Positions 53,749-62,864 are shown, counted from the first letter of the stretch. The stretch: DNA of 64,000 nucleotides from Micromonospora sp. WMMD1102 (GCF_029626265.1 NZ_JARUBN010000001.1:6575001-6639000); one strand, 5' to 3'. Numbers and translations are program-made. The notes: generated by a model from the sequence alone, not told the origin.

Positions 53749-56481
53749 ATGCGCGGGGTGGCGACCCAGGGGCAACCGGCCTCCGGACGGGAACCGTCCT
53801 CGGGACGGGAACGGCTGCCCTCCGGCGGCTCGGAGTTCCTCGCCCTGCTCGCCCGGCTGCTCCGCCGGCCCCGCCGGGGCGACCGGCGGCTGCCGCTGAT
53901 CTGGCTGGTCCGCTCGGCCGGTTCGCCGGACGTGGTCGCCCTGCTACGCCGGGTACTCGGCCGGGGTCAGCGACGACGGATCCCGCACGCCGTACTCGAC
54001 CTGGCCGAGCTGGCCGGCACCGACATCGCCGCTGCGCTGCGCGAGGTGCACCGCCAGCTCTCGCTGGAGGCGTTCGGCGGCGAACGGCTGCGGTTCCGGC
54101 ACCACCCGCTGGCCGACTGGCTGCTGCACCAGCCGGTACCCGAGCCGGGCGAGGCGGGCGAGGACCGCCGGCCCGCCCTGGCCCGGCAGCTGCGGGACCG
54201 TCGGGGCAGCCGTCCGGGCAGCGACCAGGCCGGCACCGGCGACGGTGACGGCGACCTCTTCTCCACCGCCTACCAGCTCGCGTTCTGGCTGGTCCGGCGG
54301 GCGATCCCGAGTGCCGTCTTCCGGATCGCGGTCTCCGGCCGGGTACCGCTGCTCGGCCCGCACTACCGGTGGTTCATGCGGCAGCAGTACCTGGCGCCCC
54401 GGCAGTCGGTGACCTTTCTCGGGTTCGCCGAACGGCTCACCGCCGGATGGCGGGACGGGGAACAGCCGGACCAGGTGAACAAGCTGCTGGTGCACGCGTT
54501 CCTGGAGGACCTGCGGCAGGCGTACCGGCGGCGGTTCTGGCGGCCGTCGACCTGGCGGCGGACGGCCTACCCGGTGCTGCTGCTGGCCGGCGTCACGGCC
54601 GGCGACCCGGGGCACACCCTGATCCGGCTGGTCAACGACGTCCGCAACGAGACCGGCCGGAACGACCCGCTGCTGGTGGTCGCGGCCGGCGCCGAACCGC
54701 CCCCGGAACTGCCCGAACCGTACGCGCTCGTCGACGCCGAGGAGGCGTACGACGAATGGGTGGACGTGCTGCCGGAGACCCGGCGGCTGCGCCGCCAGGC
54801 CGCCTGGCTGATCGCCCTGCTGCTCGGCGACCCCAGCGCCGGCTCGGAACCGAGGGGCGGGCTGCTGAACTTCACCCCGCCGGAGCCGCCGTGGTGGAGT
54901 CGCCGCTTCCTGCCCACCGCCCTCGTGCTGCTGCTCGTCGCCGTCACGGCGATCTGGGCCAACTCGCGGTGGAGCCTCGACTGCCATCCGCGGCCGTTCG
55001 GCGGCGCCGTCGAGGTGGAACTGGTCGGCGACGAGTGCGTCGGCTACAGCGACACGGCCGGGCACGTCTTCAACCGGGACCCCGGACAGGACCGGCTGCG
55101 GGCCGTGCAGCGCCGGATCTTCGCCCAGAACGCCGCCGCCGAGCAGGTCTGGCAGCGCAGCGCGCAGCGCCGCCCGCTGGTCACCCTGGTCTACCTGGGC
55201 ACGCTCACCGGCAACCGGACCCGGGCCGACGAGGAGTCGTACGTCTCCGAGCGCGAGGAGCTGGAAGGGATGGCGACCGCCCAGTACGCGCTGCTGCGCG
55301 AGTCGGCCGGTGCCGACGGAGCCGCGCTGCTCCGGGTGGTGGTGGCGAACGCCGGACACCAGATGCGGTACGCCGGCCGGGCGGTGCGGATGCTCGCCGG
55401 GCTGGCCCGGGACGACCCGACCGTACTCGGCGTGGTCGGACTGGTGGAGAGTCGCACCAGTACCGCCGGCGCGCTGCGCGAACTCAACCGGATCGGCCTG
55501 CCCGCACTGGCACCGACGCTCTCCGCCGACGGCATGTTCCAGAACTCCAGGCTCTATCTCCAGATCTCCGCACCCAACCGCGACCAGGCCGCCCTGATCG
55601 ACGAGTACGCCCGCCAGGTGCTCCGGGTCACCGGCGCCCGGGTGTACTACACCACCGGGGAGAACAGCTCGCTCACCGAGGACCTCTACGTCGGCACCCT
55701 CGTCGAGGACCTGCGCCAGCGGTTCGGCGACCGGCTGACCCGGGTCGAGGAGTGGCGCACCGGCCAGCGGATGACCCAGGAGTGCGGCTACCCCGGAGTG
55801 CTGGTCTTCGCCGGCCGCTGGTCCGAGTTCGACGGCTTCCTCCGGGCGCTCAAGGAATGCGGCCCGAACCCGCCCCGACACCTGGTCGGCGACGACTCGG
55901 TCAACCGGTACATGGCCAACCCGGGGCTGCGGGTCAGCGCACCCGGCAACCTCCCGGTCACGTACGTCTCGAAGGCGGCTCTGGCCACCTGCGCCGCCCT
56001 GCGTGCCGCCCGGGACCGGCGCGACGACGTACGCGGCAGTTTCCTCGGCTGGATCCAGGCCGACGACCTGCTCGACCCGCCCCGGTGCCGGGACGGCGAG
56101 CCGAGCGCGGCGGTCGGCGAACGGGTCAGCCTGGCCTACGACGCCGCGACGATGGTGGTCCGGGCGGTGGAGAGCCTCGCCGCCCGGCTGCGGCACGGCA
56201 GCCCGCGCGAGGCGTGGGACCCCCGGGCCGTCAACCCGGCCGGCGTGCACACCGAGGTACTGCGGCAGAACGCCGAGAACGGCTACCCGGGGGTCAGCGG
56301 GCTGATCCGGTTTGCGGCCGACTCCGGCGAGCCGGTGGCGAAGCGGCTCTCCCTGGTCCGGGTCGACCGGGTCACCGACGTCGACACCGAACCGGTCGAG
56401 GTGTTCCACTGCGGCACCGCCGACGACCCCGCCGCGCAGAGCTGCCGACCCGCGTCAGCCACGCCACCCGCCCCGGCGTGA
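53749..56481 (+). CDS. One-pass receptor with extracellular type-1 periplasmic-binding-like domain
   Basis: The 910-residue protein has a cytoplasmic N-terminal half (1-380) that looks like a degenerate STAND/AAA-like region (LPLIWLVRSAGSPDVVALLR, TAYPVLLLAGVTAGDPGHTL) without a clear Walker A, then one helix (FLPTALVLLLVAVTAIWANS). The exterior half is a Leu/Ile/Val-binding-protein-like fold: VTLVYLGTLTG, LLRVVVANAGHQMRYAGRAV, VLGVVGLVESRTSTAGALRE and GLPALAPTLSADGMFQNSRL. ATG 53749 has GGGAG 6 nt upstream; ATG 53743 is the alternative. Ligand unknown. It is probably a signal receptor, not a transporter. Convergent with the SARP-HhH gene. Confidence 0.75.
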   Translation: MRGVATQGQPASGREPSSGRERLPSGGSEFLALLARLLRRPRRGDRRLPLIWLVRSAGSPDVVALLRRVLGRGQRRRIPHAVLDLAELAGTDIAAALREVHRQLSLEAFGGERLRFRHHPLADWLLHQPVPEPGEAGEDRRPALARQLRDRRGSRPGSDQAGTGDGDGDLFSTAYQLAFWLVRRAIPSAVFRIAVSGRVPLLGPHYRWFMRQQYLAPRQSVTFLGFAERLTAGWRDGEQPDQVNKLLVHAFLEDLRQAYRRRFWRPSTWRRTAYPVLLLAGVTAGDPGHTLIRLVNDVRNETGRNDPLLVVAAGAEPPPELPEPYALVDAEEAYDEWVDVLPETRRLRRQAAWLIALLLGDPSAGSEPRGGLLNFTPPEPPWWSRRFLPTALVLLLVAVTAIWANSRWSLDCHPRPFGGAVEVELVGDECVGYSDTAGHVFNRDPGQDRLRAVQRRIFAQNAAAEQVWQRSAQRRPLVTLVYLGTLTGNRTRADEESYVSEREELEGMATAQYALLRESAGADGAALLRVVVANAGHQMRYAGRAVRMLAGLARDDPTVLGVVGLVESRTSTAGALRELNRIGLPALAPTLSADGMFQNSRLYLQISAPNRDQAALIDEYARQVLRVTGARVYYTTGENSSLTEDLYVGTLVEDLRQRFGDRLTRVEEWRTGQRMTQECGYPGVLVFAGRWSEFDGFLRALKECGPNPPRHLVGDDSVNRYMANPGLRVSAPGNLPVTYVSKAALATCAALRAARDRRDDVRGSFLGWIQADDLLDPPRCRDGEPSAAVGERVSLAYDAATMVVRAVESLAARLRHGSPREAWDPRAVNPAGVHTEVLRQNAENGYPGVSGLIRFAADSGEPVAKRLSLVRVDRVTDVDTEPVEVFHCGTADDPAAQSCRPASATPPAPA

Positions 56482-56555
56482 CCTTCCGCCCCGGCGTGAC
56501 CTCCCGGCCCGGCGTGACGTCCCGTCCCGGCCCCGGGCCGGGTGGTCAGGGCCGG

Positions 56556-58511
56556 TCAGGCGTCCAGCTCGGCCGGGGCCGTCGGCTCCGGGCGGGCCAG
56601 CGGGGGCAGGAAGAGGAGTACCTCGCGGAGCGAGTCGGCCACCTCCATCGGCAGCAGGCAGCGGGCGACCAGTTGCTCCAGGGAGGCGTACGGTCCGCGT
56701 ACCAGGCGGTCCACCAGGATGTGCCGGCTCTGCTCCGGCGACGGTCCGGGCAGCCCCAGCACGACGTGCTCGGCGACGGCGTTGATGTCGATCAGGCCAC
56801 CGTCGTCGAAGTTGCGCGGCAGGTCGGGCCGGCCGATCCGCAGCTCCCTACGGGCGCTCGGGTAGTGGTAGAGCAGGTAGCGGGCGTGCTCCCGGCGTAC
56901 CCGCTGCTCGGTGGCGCTGCGCGGGACGGCCGGTGACGGCGGTCGCCGGCCACGGCCGAGGAAATTCTGCACCCCGCGGTTGAGCAGGACCACGTGCAGG
57001 ACGCCGCCGAGCCAGTTCACCAGGAGGAGGCCGAAGATCGCGAAGGACTCCCCCGTGGTCGCCGGAGCCTCCGGGTCGCCGGTCTCCATGGCGACGATGA
57101 ATCCGGCCGCCACCACGAGATAGCCGAATCCGGCCGCCAGCAGCCACCAGCTGCGGCGCCGCCAGGCGTAGACGAAGGCGACCAGCCAGCTGAGCATCCC
57201 GAAGGTGAGCAGGATGCCGACCGCCCCGACCACGGTGCCGGCGATGCTGGTCCAGTGCAGCGGGGCACCGTGCTGTCCGCCACCCGGCGGCGCCGTGATC
57301 GGCAGGAACGGCGGCGGCAACGACACCGGTGGCGGCACCGAAACCACCGGCAACCCCGTGGACGGCGCCGGCCGCGCATCCGCAGCGGGTACCGCCGGCT
57401 CTGCCGACGCGACAGGTTGGACCGACGCGACCGAGGCGACCGGTTCGACAGATTCGAGCGACGCGGCAGGCTCGACCGACGCGACAGGTTCGACAGGTTC
57501 GAGCGGCGCGGCCGACGCGACAGGTTCGAGCGGCGCGGCCGACGCGACAGGTTCGAGCGGCGCGGCCGGCTCGACCGGCGCGGCCGATCCGGGGGCCGCG
57601 AACGTCCCAGCGGCAGCCGTTCCAGCGGCAGCCGTCCCAGCGGCAACCGTCCCAGCCGGAACCGCTTCCGCCCGAGTCGGTGCGGCCCGAGTCGGTGCGG
57701 CCGGGGCGGGTGTGGCCGGTCCGGCGGGCCGGTCGGGGGCGGCCAGCGTCGGATCGGAGCGCAGGATCCGCCGGTGCAACTCCTGAAGCGGCTCGCCGGG
57801 CTCCAGCCCGTGCTCGTCGCGGAGCAGGGTGCGGACCTCGCGGAACGTGTCCAGCGCCTCCGCCTGCCGGCCCTCCCGGTAGAGCGCCAGCATCAGCAGG
57901 CCACGCAACCGTTCCCGTACCGGGAACTGGGCGACAAGTCGGGCCAGCTCGCCGACCACCTCGTGATGGTGGCCGAGTCGCAGCTCCAGTTCGGCCCAGC
58001 TCTCCAGCGCGGAGGTACGCAGCTCCACCAGCCGGTGCCGGGCGGCGTCGAAGAACGGCCCGGTCAGGCCGGGCAGCGGCTCACCGCGCCAGAGGTCGAG
58101 CGCGGCACGCAGTCCGGTCGCCGCCTCCGGCCAGCGTCCGGCGTCCCGGGCCGCCGTCGCCTGCCGGGCCGACCACTCGAAGCGCAGGGCGTCGACGTCG
58201 TCCCGGCCGACCCGCAGCAGATAGCCGGCGTCGGTCAGGCTGAGCACCTGACCGGGAGTACGCGGCGACCGCCCGGGCTCCAGCACCCGGCGCAGCCCGG
58301 CGACGTACTTCTGCACCACGTTCGTGCCGTTCGCCGGAGGCTCCTCGGCCCAGACGGCGTCGACGATCCGGTTCGTCGGCACCGGGCGCCCGGCCTGTAG
58401 CAGCAGGACGGTCAACACGGCCCGCTGCTTGCCCGGCCCCAGCTCCAGTTCGCGGTCGGCGTGCCAGGCGCGCAGCGGCCCGAGGATCTCGAAGCGCACC
58501 GCCTCCACCAT
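56556..58511 (-). CDS. SARP/BTAD regulator fused to membrane segments and a helix-hairpin-helix tail
   Basis: The 651-residue protein starts at ATG 58511. Residues 1-95 form the OmpR-like SARP DNA-binding domain (VRFEILGPLRAWHADRELEL, QRAVLTVLLLQAGRPVPTNR, GYLLRVGRDDVD). Residues 100-250 are a BTAD helical domain (WRGEPLPGLTGPFFDAARHR, LRGLLMLALYREGRQAEALD). Residues 265-420 form a repetitive Ala/Pro/Val/Glu linker. Residues 430-520 hold three hydrophobic helices (SIAGTVVGAVGILLTFGML, AAGFGYLVVAAGFIVAME, FAIFGLLLVNWLGGVLHVVL). The tail reads RRELRIGRPDLPRNFDDGGL then DINAVAEHVVLGLPGPSPEQ and YASLEQLVARCLLP, an HhH-like module. A membrane-tethered SARP is unusual. Confidence 0.8.
   Translation of the reverse strand: MVEAVRFEILGPLRAWHADRELELGPGKQRAVLTVLLLQAGRPVPTNRIVDAVWAEEPPANGTNVVQKYVAGLRRVLEPGRSPRTPGQVLSLTDAGYLLRVGRDDVDALRFEWSARQATAARDAGRWPEAATGLRAALDLWRGEPLPGLTGPFFDAARHRLVELRTSALESWAELELRLGHHHEVVGELARLVAQFPVRERLRGLLMLALYREGRQAEALDTFREVRTLLRDEHGLEPGEPLQELHRRILRSDPTLAAPDRPAGPATPAPAAPTRAAPTRAEAVPAGTVAAGTAAAGTAAAGTFAAPGSAAPVEPAAPLEPVASAAPLEPVASAAPLEPVEPVASVEPAASLESVEPVASVASVQPVASAEPAVPAADARPAPSTGLPVVSVPPPVSLPPPFLPITAPPGGGQHGAPLHWTSIAGTVVGAVGILLTFGMLSWLVAFVYAWRRRSWWLLAAGFGYLVVAAGFIVAMETGDPEAPATTGESFAIFGLLLVNWLGGVLHVVLLNRGVQNFLGRGRRPPSPAVPRSATEQRVRREHARYLLYHYPSARRELRIGRPDLPRNFDDGGLIDINAVAEHVVLGLPGPSPEQSRHILVDRLVRGPYASLEQLVARCLLPMEVADSLREVLLFLPPLARPEPTAPAELDA
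57492..57572. repeat. Three 27-bp tandem repeats in the SARP linker
   Basis: Three units of 27 bp (57492-57518, 57519-57545, 57546-57572) encode AAPLEPVAS-type repeats on the minus strand. The first two are identical. Shorter variants continue to both sides across about 57380-57660. Confidence 0.88.
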
Positions 58512-58675
58512 GCGCCCATCACCCCCCGACTGCTCGCGGACCAGCGCACGGCAGTCCGACGGCAGCATAACGGCAGTGGTCGAAGGCAGGTACGCAGTGC
58601 GGGGTCAGTGCGACGGCAGTCCGGGCCGGCAGCATTTCCGGCGTCGATCCACGGCACCGCTGAGAAGGGAACGCA

Positions 58676-59482
58676 ATGAACACAGAGATCCGCGCAGCAC
58701 GCTGGGCCCGGCGTACCGCCGGCCCGATGGCCGCACTGCTCGGCATGGCGGTACTGCTGGGCGGCTGCGGGAAGCTGAAGGAGGAAGTGGCGACCGTCAC
58801 CGCCAAGCAGACACTGCTGGGGACGGTGCCGGACGGTGACGAGGGACCGTTCAGGTTCAGCGGCAAGGACGGCAGCGACGACGTCTCCGGTACGGTCGAC
58901 CCGGCCGCGAAGGGGCTGGAACTCTCCACCGCGATCAAGGACCCGGAGCACGGCTTCACCACCAACATCGCGTTCCGGATCGTCGGCGACGACGTCTGGA
59001 CGAAGATCTCCTTCACCGGCACCAAGGGGCTGACCGGGCTTCCCAAGCTGCCGAAGAAGTGGCTGAAACTGGATCCCGCGAAGCTCACCGACGCGGAGAG
59101 CGTGCCGAAGTACGAGGGGACCGACCCGGGCAACACCGGGCCGCTGCTGGAGGCCGCCACCTCGGTGAACGACGAGGGCAACGGCAAGTACTCCGGCAGC
59201 ATCGACCTGACCTCGGGTGAGGCGGCGAAGGTGCTGGAGGCGGAGCAGATGACCGCGCTCGGTGAGGCGGCGAAGCAGGTGCCGTTCACCGCGACGGTCG
59301 ACGGCGAGCAGCGGCTGACCTCGCTCGTCCTCGACCTGGCGAAGGCCGGTGGCACCAACTCCGCCCAGTATGTCGTGAACTACCAGGACTTCGGCAGCAC
59401 GCCGAAGCTCGCCGCACCGGCGGGAGGGCAGGCCCAGAACGCGCCGAAGCTGGCGTACGACCTGCTCAACGGGGGCGAGTAG
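58676..59482 (+). CDS. LppX/LprAFG-family lipoprotein
   Basis: The 268-residue lipoprotein has a signal with lipobox LLGGC (Cys31), followed by KLKEEVATVTAKQTLL. The mature fold is the LppX/LprG beta-alpha hull: FRFSGKDGSDDVSGTVDPAA, AFRIVGDDVWTKISFTGTKG, YSGSIDLTSGEAAKVLEAEQ, FTATVDGEQRLTSLVLDLA and SAQYVVNYQDFGSTPKLAAP. In mycobacteria relatives carry lipids such as triacylglycerol or phthiocerol dimycocerosate across the envelope. ATG 58676 follows AAGGGAACGCA. Divergent from the SARP-HhH gene (165 bp gap), suggesting shared regulation. Confidence 0.88.
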   Translation: MNTEIRAARWARRTAGPMAALLGMAVLLGGCGKLKEEVATVTAKQTLLGTVPDGDEGPFRFSGKDGSDDVSGTVDPAAKGLELSTAIKDPEHGFTTNIAFRIVGDDVWTKISFTGTKGLTGLPKLPKKWLKLDPAKLTDAESVPKYEGTDPGNTGPLLEAATSVNDEGNGKYSGSIDLTSGEAAKVLEAEQMTALGEAAKQVPFTATVDGEQRLTSLVLDLAKAGGTNSAQYVVNYQDFGSTPKLAAPAGGQAQNAPKLAYDLLNGGE

Positions 59483-59603
59483 GCGGTCGCGGGCCGGCGC
59501 GACGGCATCGGGTGCGGGCCTGCGGGCCGGGTGGTGGCCACGGGGGCCCGCCACCCGGCCCGTTCGGGTAGCGCAGGCCGGCCTGCTCGCGTGTGCGGGC
59601 CGG

Positions 59604-59703
59604 CCCGTTCGCGCGGGCAGCCCGTTCGCGCGGGCAGCCCGTTCGCGCGGGCAGCCCGTTCGCGCGGGCAGCCCGTTCGCGCGGGCAGCCCGTTCGCGCG
59701 GGC
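59604..59703. repeat. 17-bp tandem repeat, about six copies
   Basis: The unit CCCGTTCGCGCGGGCAG runs five full times (59604-59688) plus a partial sixth to 59703. Each unit contains CCCG and CGGG ends that can form small stems. It fills the gap between the convergent lipoprotein and SDR genes. No spacers, so not CRISPR. Confidence 0.95.
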
Positions 59704-59731
59704 CGGCCTGCGGGCGGAATCGGCGGCCGGG

Positions 59732-60478
59732 TCAGCGGCCGAGGACCGAGCCGCCGTTCACGCCGAGCACCTGGCCGGTGACGTACCCGGCCGCCGGGCT
59801 GACCAGATATCTGACCGCCGCTGCGATATCGGCCGGCTCGCCGGCCCGCCCCACCAGGGTCGCGTCGACCCGCCGCCGGTGCCCCTCCGGCGTCATCCGG
59901 CCGTCGAAGAACTCGGTGTCGACGACGTAACCCGGGCTGATCACGTTGACCGTGATCTGCTCCGGCCCGAGTTCCTGGGCCAGGTGGTAACCCCAGCCGT
60001 GCAGCGCCGCCTTCGCCGCCGAGTACGGCCCGCCGCCGCCGCGCTGTGCCGCGATCGAGCTGATCAGCAGTACCCGACCGCCGGGGCGGCGCAGTGCCGG
60101 CCGGAGCGCCTCGGTCAGCAGTACGGCGGTGAGCACGTTGCTGTCGAGGTTGGCCCGCCACCGCGCGGCCACGCCGTCCAGGGTGGACGAATCGCCGTCC
60201 AGGTAACCGCCCGCGTTGTTGACCACCGCGTCGACGGTGCGTCCGGCGACCGCCTCGACGACCCGGCCGAGCTGTGCCGGGTCGGTCAGGTCCGCCGGTA
60301 CCGCCTGGACCGAGCCAGGCCGGTCGAGTTGCTTTCCGATCCGGGTCGCGGTCTGCTCCAGTGGTTCGGCGCGCCGACCGACCACGATGACGTCGTACCC
60401 GTCGGAGACCAGGCCCTCCGCGACGGCCGCGCCGATCCCGGTCGCGCCACCGCTGACCACCGCCAGTCTTTCCGCCAT
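59732..60478 (-). CDS. SDR-family NAD(P)-dependent oxidoreductase
   Basis: The 248-residue enzyme shows the short-chain dehydrogenase pattern: cofactor loop LAVVSGGATGIGAAVAEGLV, then VNNAGGYLDGD, catalytic Ser in VLLISSIAAQRGGG and Tyr/Lys in PYSAAKAALHGWGYH, and the ending YVTGQVLGVNGGSVLGR. It reduces or oxidises an alcohol/carbonyl; substrate unknown. The stop lies close to the 17-bp repeats. The TetR gene upstream ends 122 bp before its start and may be in the same transcript. Confidence 0.92.
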   Translation of the reverse strand: MAERLAVVSGGATGIGAAVAEGLVSDGYDVIVVGRRAEPLEQTATRIGKQLDRPGSVQAVPADLTDPAQLGRVVEAVAGRTVDAVVNNAGGYLDGDSSTLDGVAARWRANLDSNVLTAVLLTEALRPALRRPGGRVLLISSIAAQRGGGGPYSAAKAALHGWGYHLAQELGPEQITVNVISPGYVVDTEFFDGRMTPEGHRRRVDATLVGRAGEPADIAAAVRYLVSPAAGYVTGQVLGVNGGSVLGR

Positions 60479-60600
60479 CCGTCAGTCCTCCCCTGTCTCG
60501 TGCCGCACGAACGCCCGCTCCGCCCCGGGCCGGAGGTCGACCCCACCGACCAGGCGGCGGACGCCGCCACCCGAACCGTCGGCCGGGCCGGCGAGCCAGG

Positions 60601-61164
60601 CTACCCGGCAGGCTCGGCACGGGACTTGTCGAACGACCCGGCGATCTCCGCCACCCACGGTTCCGGCTGCACCGCGCCGGGCCCGAGCGCCCGCATCGAG
60701 GCCAGTACGGTGAGCAGCATCCCGCTGCTGAGGAACGCCCTGGTCTCGTCCTCGTCCGCGCCGGTCAGTTCCCGGATCAGCCGGTAGATCCCACCGAAGC
60801 AGTCGCGCACGGCGCTGCCGATCACCGGGTCGGAGCTGGCCGCGAAGCCGTGCAGGAGCAGGGTCAGCAGGTCCCGTTCGGCCAGCAGCTCGTCGTACGC
60901 CTCGCCGAGGCTCTCCAGGTCGGGCGAGCGCTCGGCCGCGTCCCGGAAAACCTGCTCGATCCGGGCGACGGCGTGCTCGACGGCGGCGATGAAGAGCCGT
61001 TGCTTGGAGCCGAACAGCCGGATGACGTACGGCTGGGAGACCCCGGCCAGCCGGGCGACGTCGTCGGTGGAGGTGCCGGCGTAGCCGGAGATGGCGAACG
61101 CCCTGACGGCGGCCTCGGCGAGCTGTTCGCCGCGCTCGGCGGCGGTCAGCCGGGTCCTGGACAT
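60601..61164 (-). CDS. TetR-family repressor, divergent from DHA2 exporter
   Basis: The roughly 187-residue regulator has an N-terminal HTH: RGEQLAEAAVRAFAISGYAG, TSTDDVARLAGVSQPYVIRL, FGSKQRLFIAAVEHAVARIE. The ligand domain continues to EPWVAEIAGSFDKSRAEPAG. ATG 61164 was chosen with AAGGGG 9 nt upstream; GTG 61170 is an alternative. The intergenic region to the exporter contains an inverted repeat, the usual layout for a TetR repressor of an efflux pump that is induced by its substrate. Confidence 0.9.
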   Translation of the reverse strand: MSRTRLTAAERGEQLAEAAVRAFAISGYAGTSTDDVARLAGVSQPYVIRLFGSKQRLFIAAVEHAVARIEQVFRDAAERSPDLESLGEAYDELLAERDLLTLLLHGFAASSDPVIGSAVRDCFGGIYRLIRELTGADEDETRAFLSSGMLLTVLASMRALGPGAVQPEPWVAEIAGSFDKSRAEPAG

Positions 61165-61273
61165 CGTCACGCACCCCTTCCGTCTCCGACACGTCGATCT
61201 CCCGGCCAGGTCGATCTTTCCGGCCGGGTCGATCCTGCCGCAGTCGCCGGGCCGCCGTCACCCCGGGCGGACG

Positions 61274-61329
61274 TTGACATGTTATCAGTCAATGCTTACC
61301 TTGGGAGCGTCTAGTTATCAGTCGATAAC
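61274..61329 (+). promoter_or_regulatory. Promoter and TetR operator of the DHA2 exporter
   Basis: TTGACA at 61274-61279 and TACCTT at 61297-61302 with a 17-nt spacer resemble a vegetative promoter. GTTATC at 61314 and GATAAC at 61324 form a perfect inverted repeat around AGTC (61314-61329). A second GTTATCAGTC half-site lies in the promoter spacer (61281-61290). Binding of the divergent TetR protein here would block transcription. Confidence 0.65.
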
Positions 61330-61345
61330 AACTAACGGAGCTGCC

Positions 61346-62803
61346 ATGTCCAGTGCGCCCACCCTCGGCGGTGCCAGCGCCGCGACCCCCGTGCCGGAAC
61401 GACCGATCGAGGCCGCCGGAGCGACGAGCGACCCCGGAACCCCCGCGCGACCGCTGGCGGCCGTGCTCGCCGCCGTCGGCATACCGATGTTCATGGTCAC
61501 CCTGGACAACCTGGTGGTCACCACGGCACTGCCGGTGATCCGGACCGAGCTCGGCGCGTCCCTGACCGACCTCCAGTGGTTCGTCAACGCCTACACGCTG
61601 CCGTTCGCCGCCCTGCTGCTCACCGCCGCCGCACTCGGCGACCGGGTCGGCCGCCGCCGGCTGTTCCTCGCCGGCATCGCGCTGTTCACCCTCGCCTCCG
61701 CCGCCTGCGCCCTGGCCACCGAACCCTGGATGCTCACCGCCGCCCGAGCCGTGCAGGGCCTGGCCGGCGCGGCCGTGATGCCGCTCTCGCTCACCCTGCT
61801 CGCCGCCGCCGTCCCCGACCGGCTCCGGGACGCCGCGATCGGGATCTGGGGCGGGATCAGCGGCCTCGGCGTCGCGGTCGGCCCGGTGGTCGGCGGCGCG
61901 GTGGTCGAGGGCCTCGACTGGACCTGGATCTTCTGGCTGAACGTGCCGGTGGGACTGCTCGCCCTGCTGCTGGCCGCGACCGTGCTGCGCGAGTCGCACG
62001 GCCCGGCCGCCCGGCTCGACCCGGTCGGGCTGGTGCTGAGTACGGCCGGGGTGTTCGCCCTGGTCTGGGGGGTGGTGCACGGGCAGGACCACGGCTGGAC
62101 CTCGACCCGGGCGCTGGTCGCCCTGATCGGCGGCGGCGTACTTGTCGTCGGGTTCCTCGGCTGGGAGACCCGGACCCCGGTACCGATGCTGCCACTGCGG
62201 CTCTTCCGGTCCCGCGCCTTCAGCGTGGTGAACGTGGTGGCGTTCACCTTCTCGCTCGGCGTCTTCGGCTCGGTCTTCCTGCTCGCCCAGTTCTTCCAGG
62301 TGGCGCAGGGGCACAGCCCGCTGGACGCCGGCATCCGGACGATGCCGTGGACCATGGCACCGATGGTGGTCGCCCCGCTGGCCGGGCTGCTGGTCGGCCG
62401 GCTCGGCGTGCGCACCCTGGTCGTCGCCGGGCAGGCGATGCTGGCCGTCGCGCTGGGCTGGCTCGCCCTGGCCAGCACCGCCGAGGTCGACTATGCCGTC
62501 CTGGTGGTGCCGCTGGCGCTGGCCGGGATCGGCATGGGCCTGACCTTCGCGCCGATGAGCACCGCCACGATGGCCAGTGTGCCCGTCGAGTCCCGGGGAG
62601 TCGCCTCCGGCACCAACAACAGCGTCCGGGAACTCGGGGTCGCCGTCGGGGTGGCGGTGCTGGCCTCCGTCTTCGCGGCCAACGGCGCCTACACCAGCCC
62701 TGCCTCCTTCGTGCAGGGCCTCACCCCGGCCGTACTCGTCGGCGCGGCCGTCGTCGCCACCGGCGCCCTGGCCGCCCTCCTCCTCCCCCGCAGAGGGCAG
62801 TGA
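61346..62803 (+). CDS. DHA2-family MFS drug exporter (EmrB/QacA)
   Basis: The 485-residue protein has 14 hydrophobic helices, typical of DHA2 proton-drug antiporters. Motif D1-like MFMVTLDNLVVTTALPVIRT in helix 1, LGDRVGRRRLFLAGIALFTL (motif A) after helix 2, ARAVQGLAGAAVMPLSLTLL (motif B) and GISGLGVAVGPVVGGAVVEG (motif C) are visible. ATG 61346 follows ACGGAG. It is regulated by the divergent TetR gene and ends in a convergent hairpin. Substrate unknown, probably a lipophilic toxin or antibiotic. Confidence 0.94.
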   Translation: MSSAPTLGGASAATPVPERPIEAAGATSDPGTPARPLAAVLAAVGIPMFMVTLDNLVVTTALPVIRTELGASLTDLQWFVNAYTLPFAALLLTAAALGDRVGRRRLFLAGIALFTLASAACALATEPWMLTAARAVQGLAGAAVMPLSLTLLAAAVPDRLRDAAIGIWGGISGLGVAVGPVVGGAVVEGLDWTWIFWLNVPVGLLALLLAATVLRESHGPAARLDPVGLVLSTAGVFALVWGVVHGQDHGWTSTRALVALIGGGVLVVGFLGWETRTPVPMLPLRLFRSRAFSVVNVVAFTFSLGVFGSVFLLAQFFQVAQGHSPLDAGIRTMPWTMAPMVVAPLAGLLVGRLGVRTLVVAGQAMLAVALGWLALASTAEVDYAVLVVPLALAGIGMGLTFAPMSTATMASVPVESRGVASGTNNSVRELGVAVGVAVLASVFAANGAYTSPASFVQGLTPAVLVGAAVVATGALAALLLPRRGQ

Positions 62804-62864
62804 TCACGTGGCGTCCGGCCTGCTCTGCGACAGGCTCTCGGGCAGGCCGGACGCTACGTGGTCA
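62801..62864. terminator. Bidirectional terminator between DHA2 exporter and LivM
   Basis: Arms 62801-62823 and 62842-62864 pair over 23 positions with two mismatches (core GCGTCCGGCCTGC / GCAGGCCGGACGC). It overlaps both convergent stop codons (62801-62803 and 62862-62864). Confidence 0.9.

Noticed and set aside
53749..56481. Branched-chain amino acid transporter binding protein
   Set aside because: Although the exterior half resembles such proteins, the large cytoplasmic half, single internal helix and lack of adjacent permease genes argue for a receptor.
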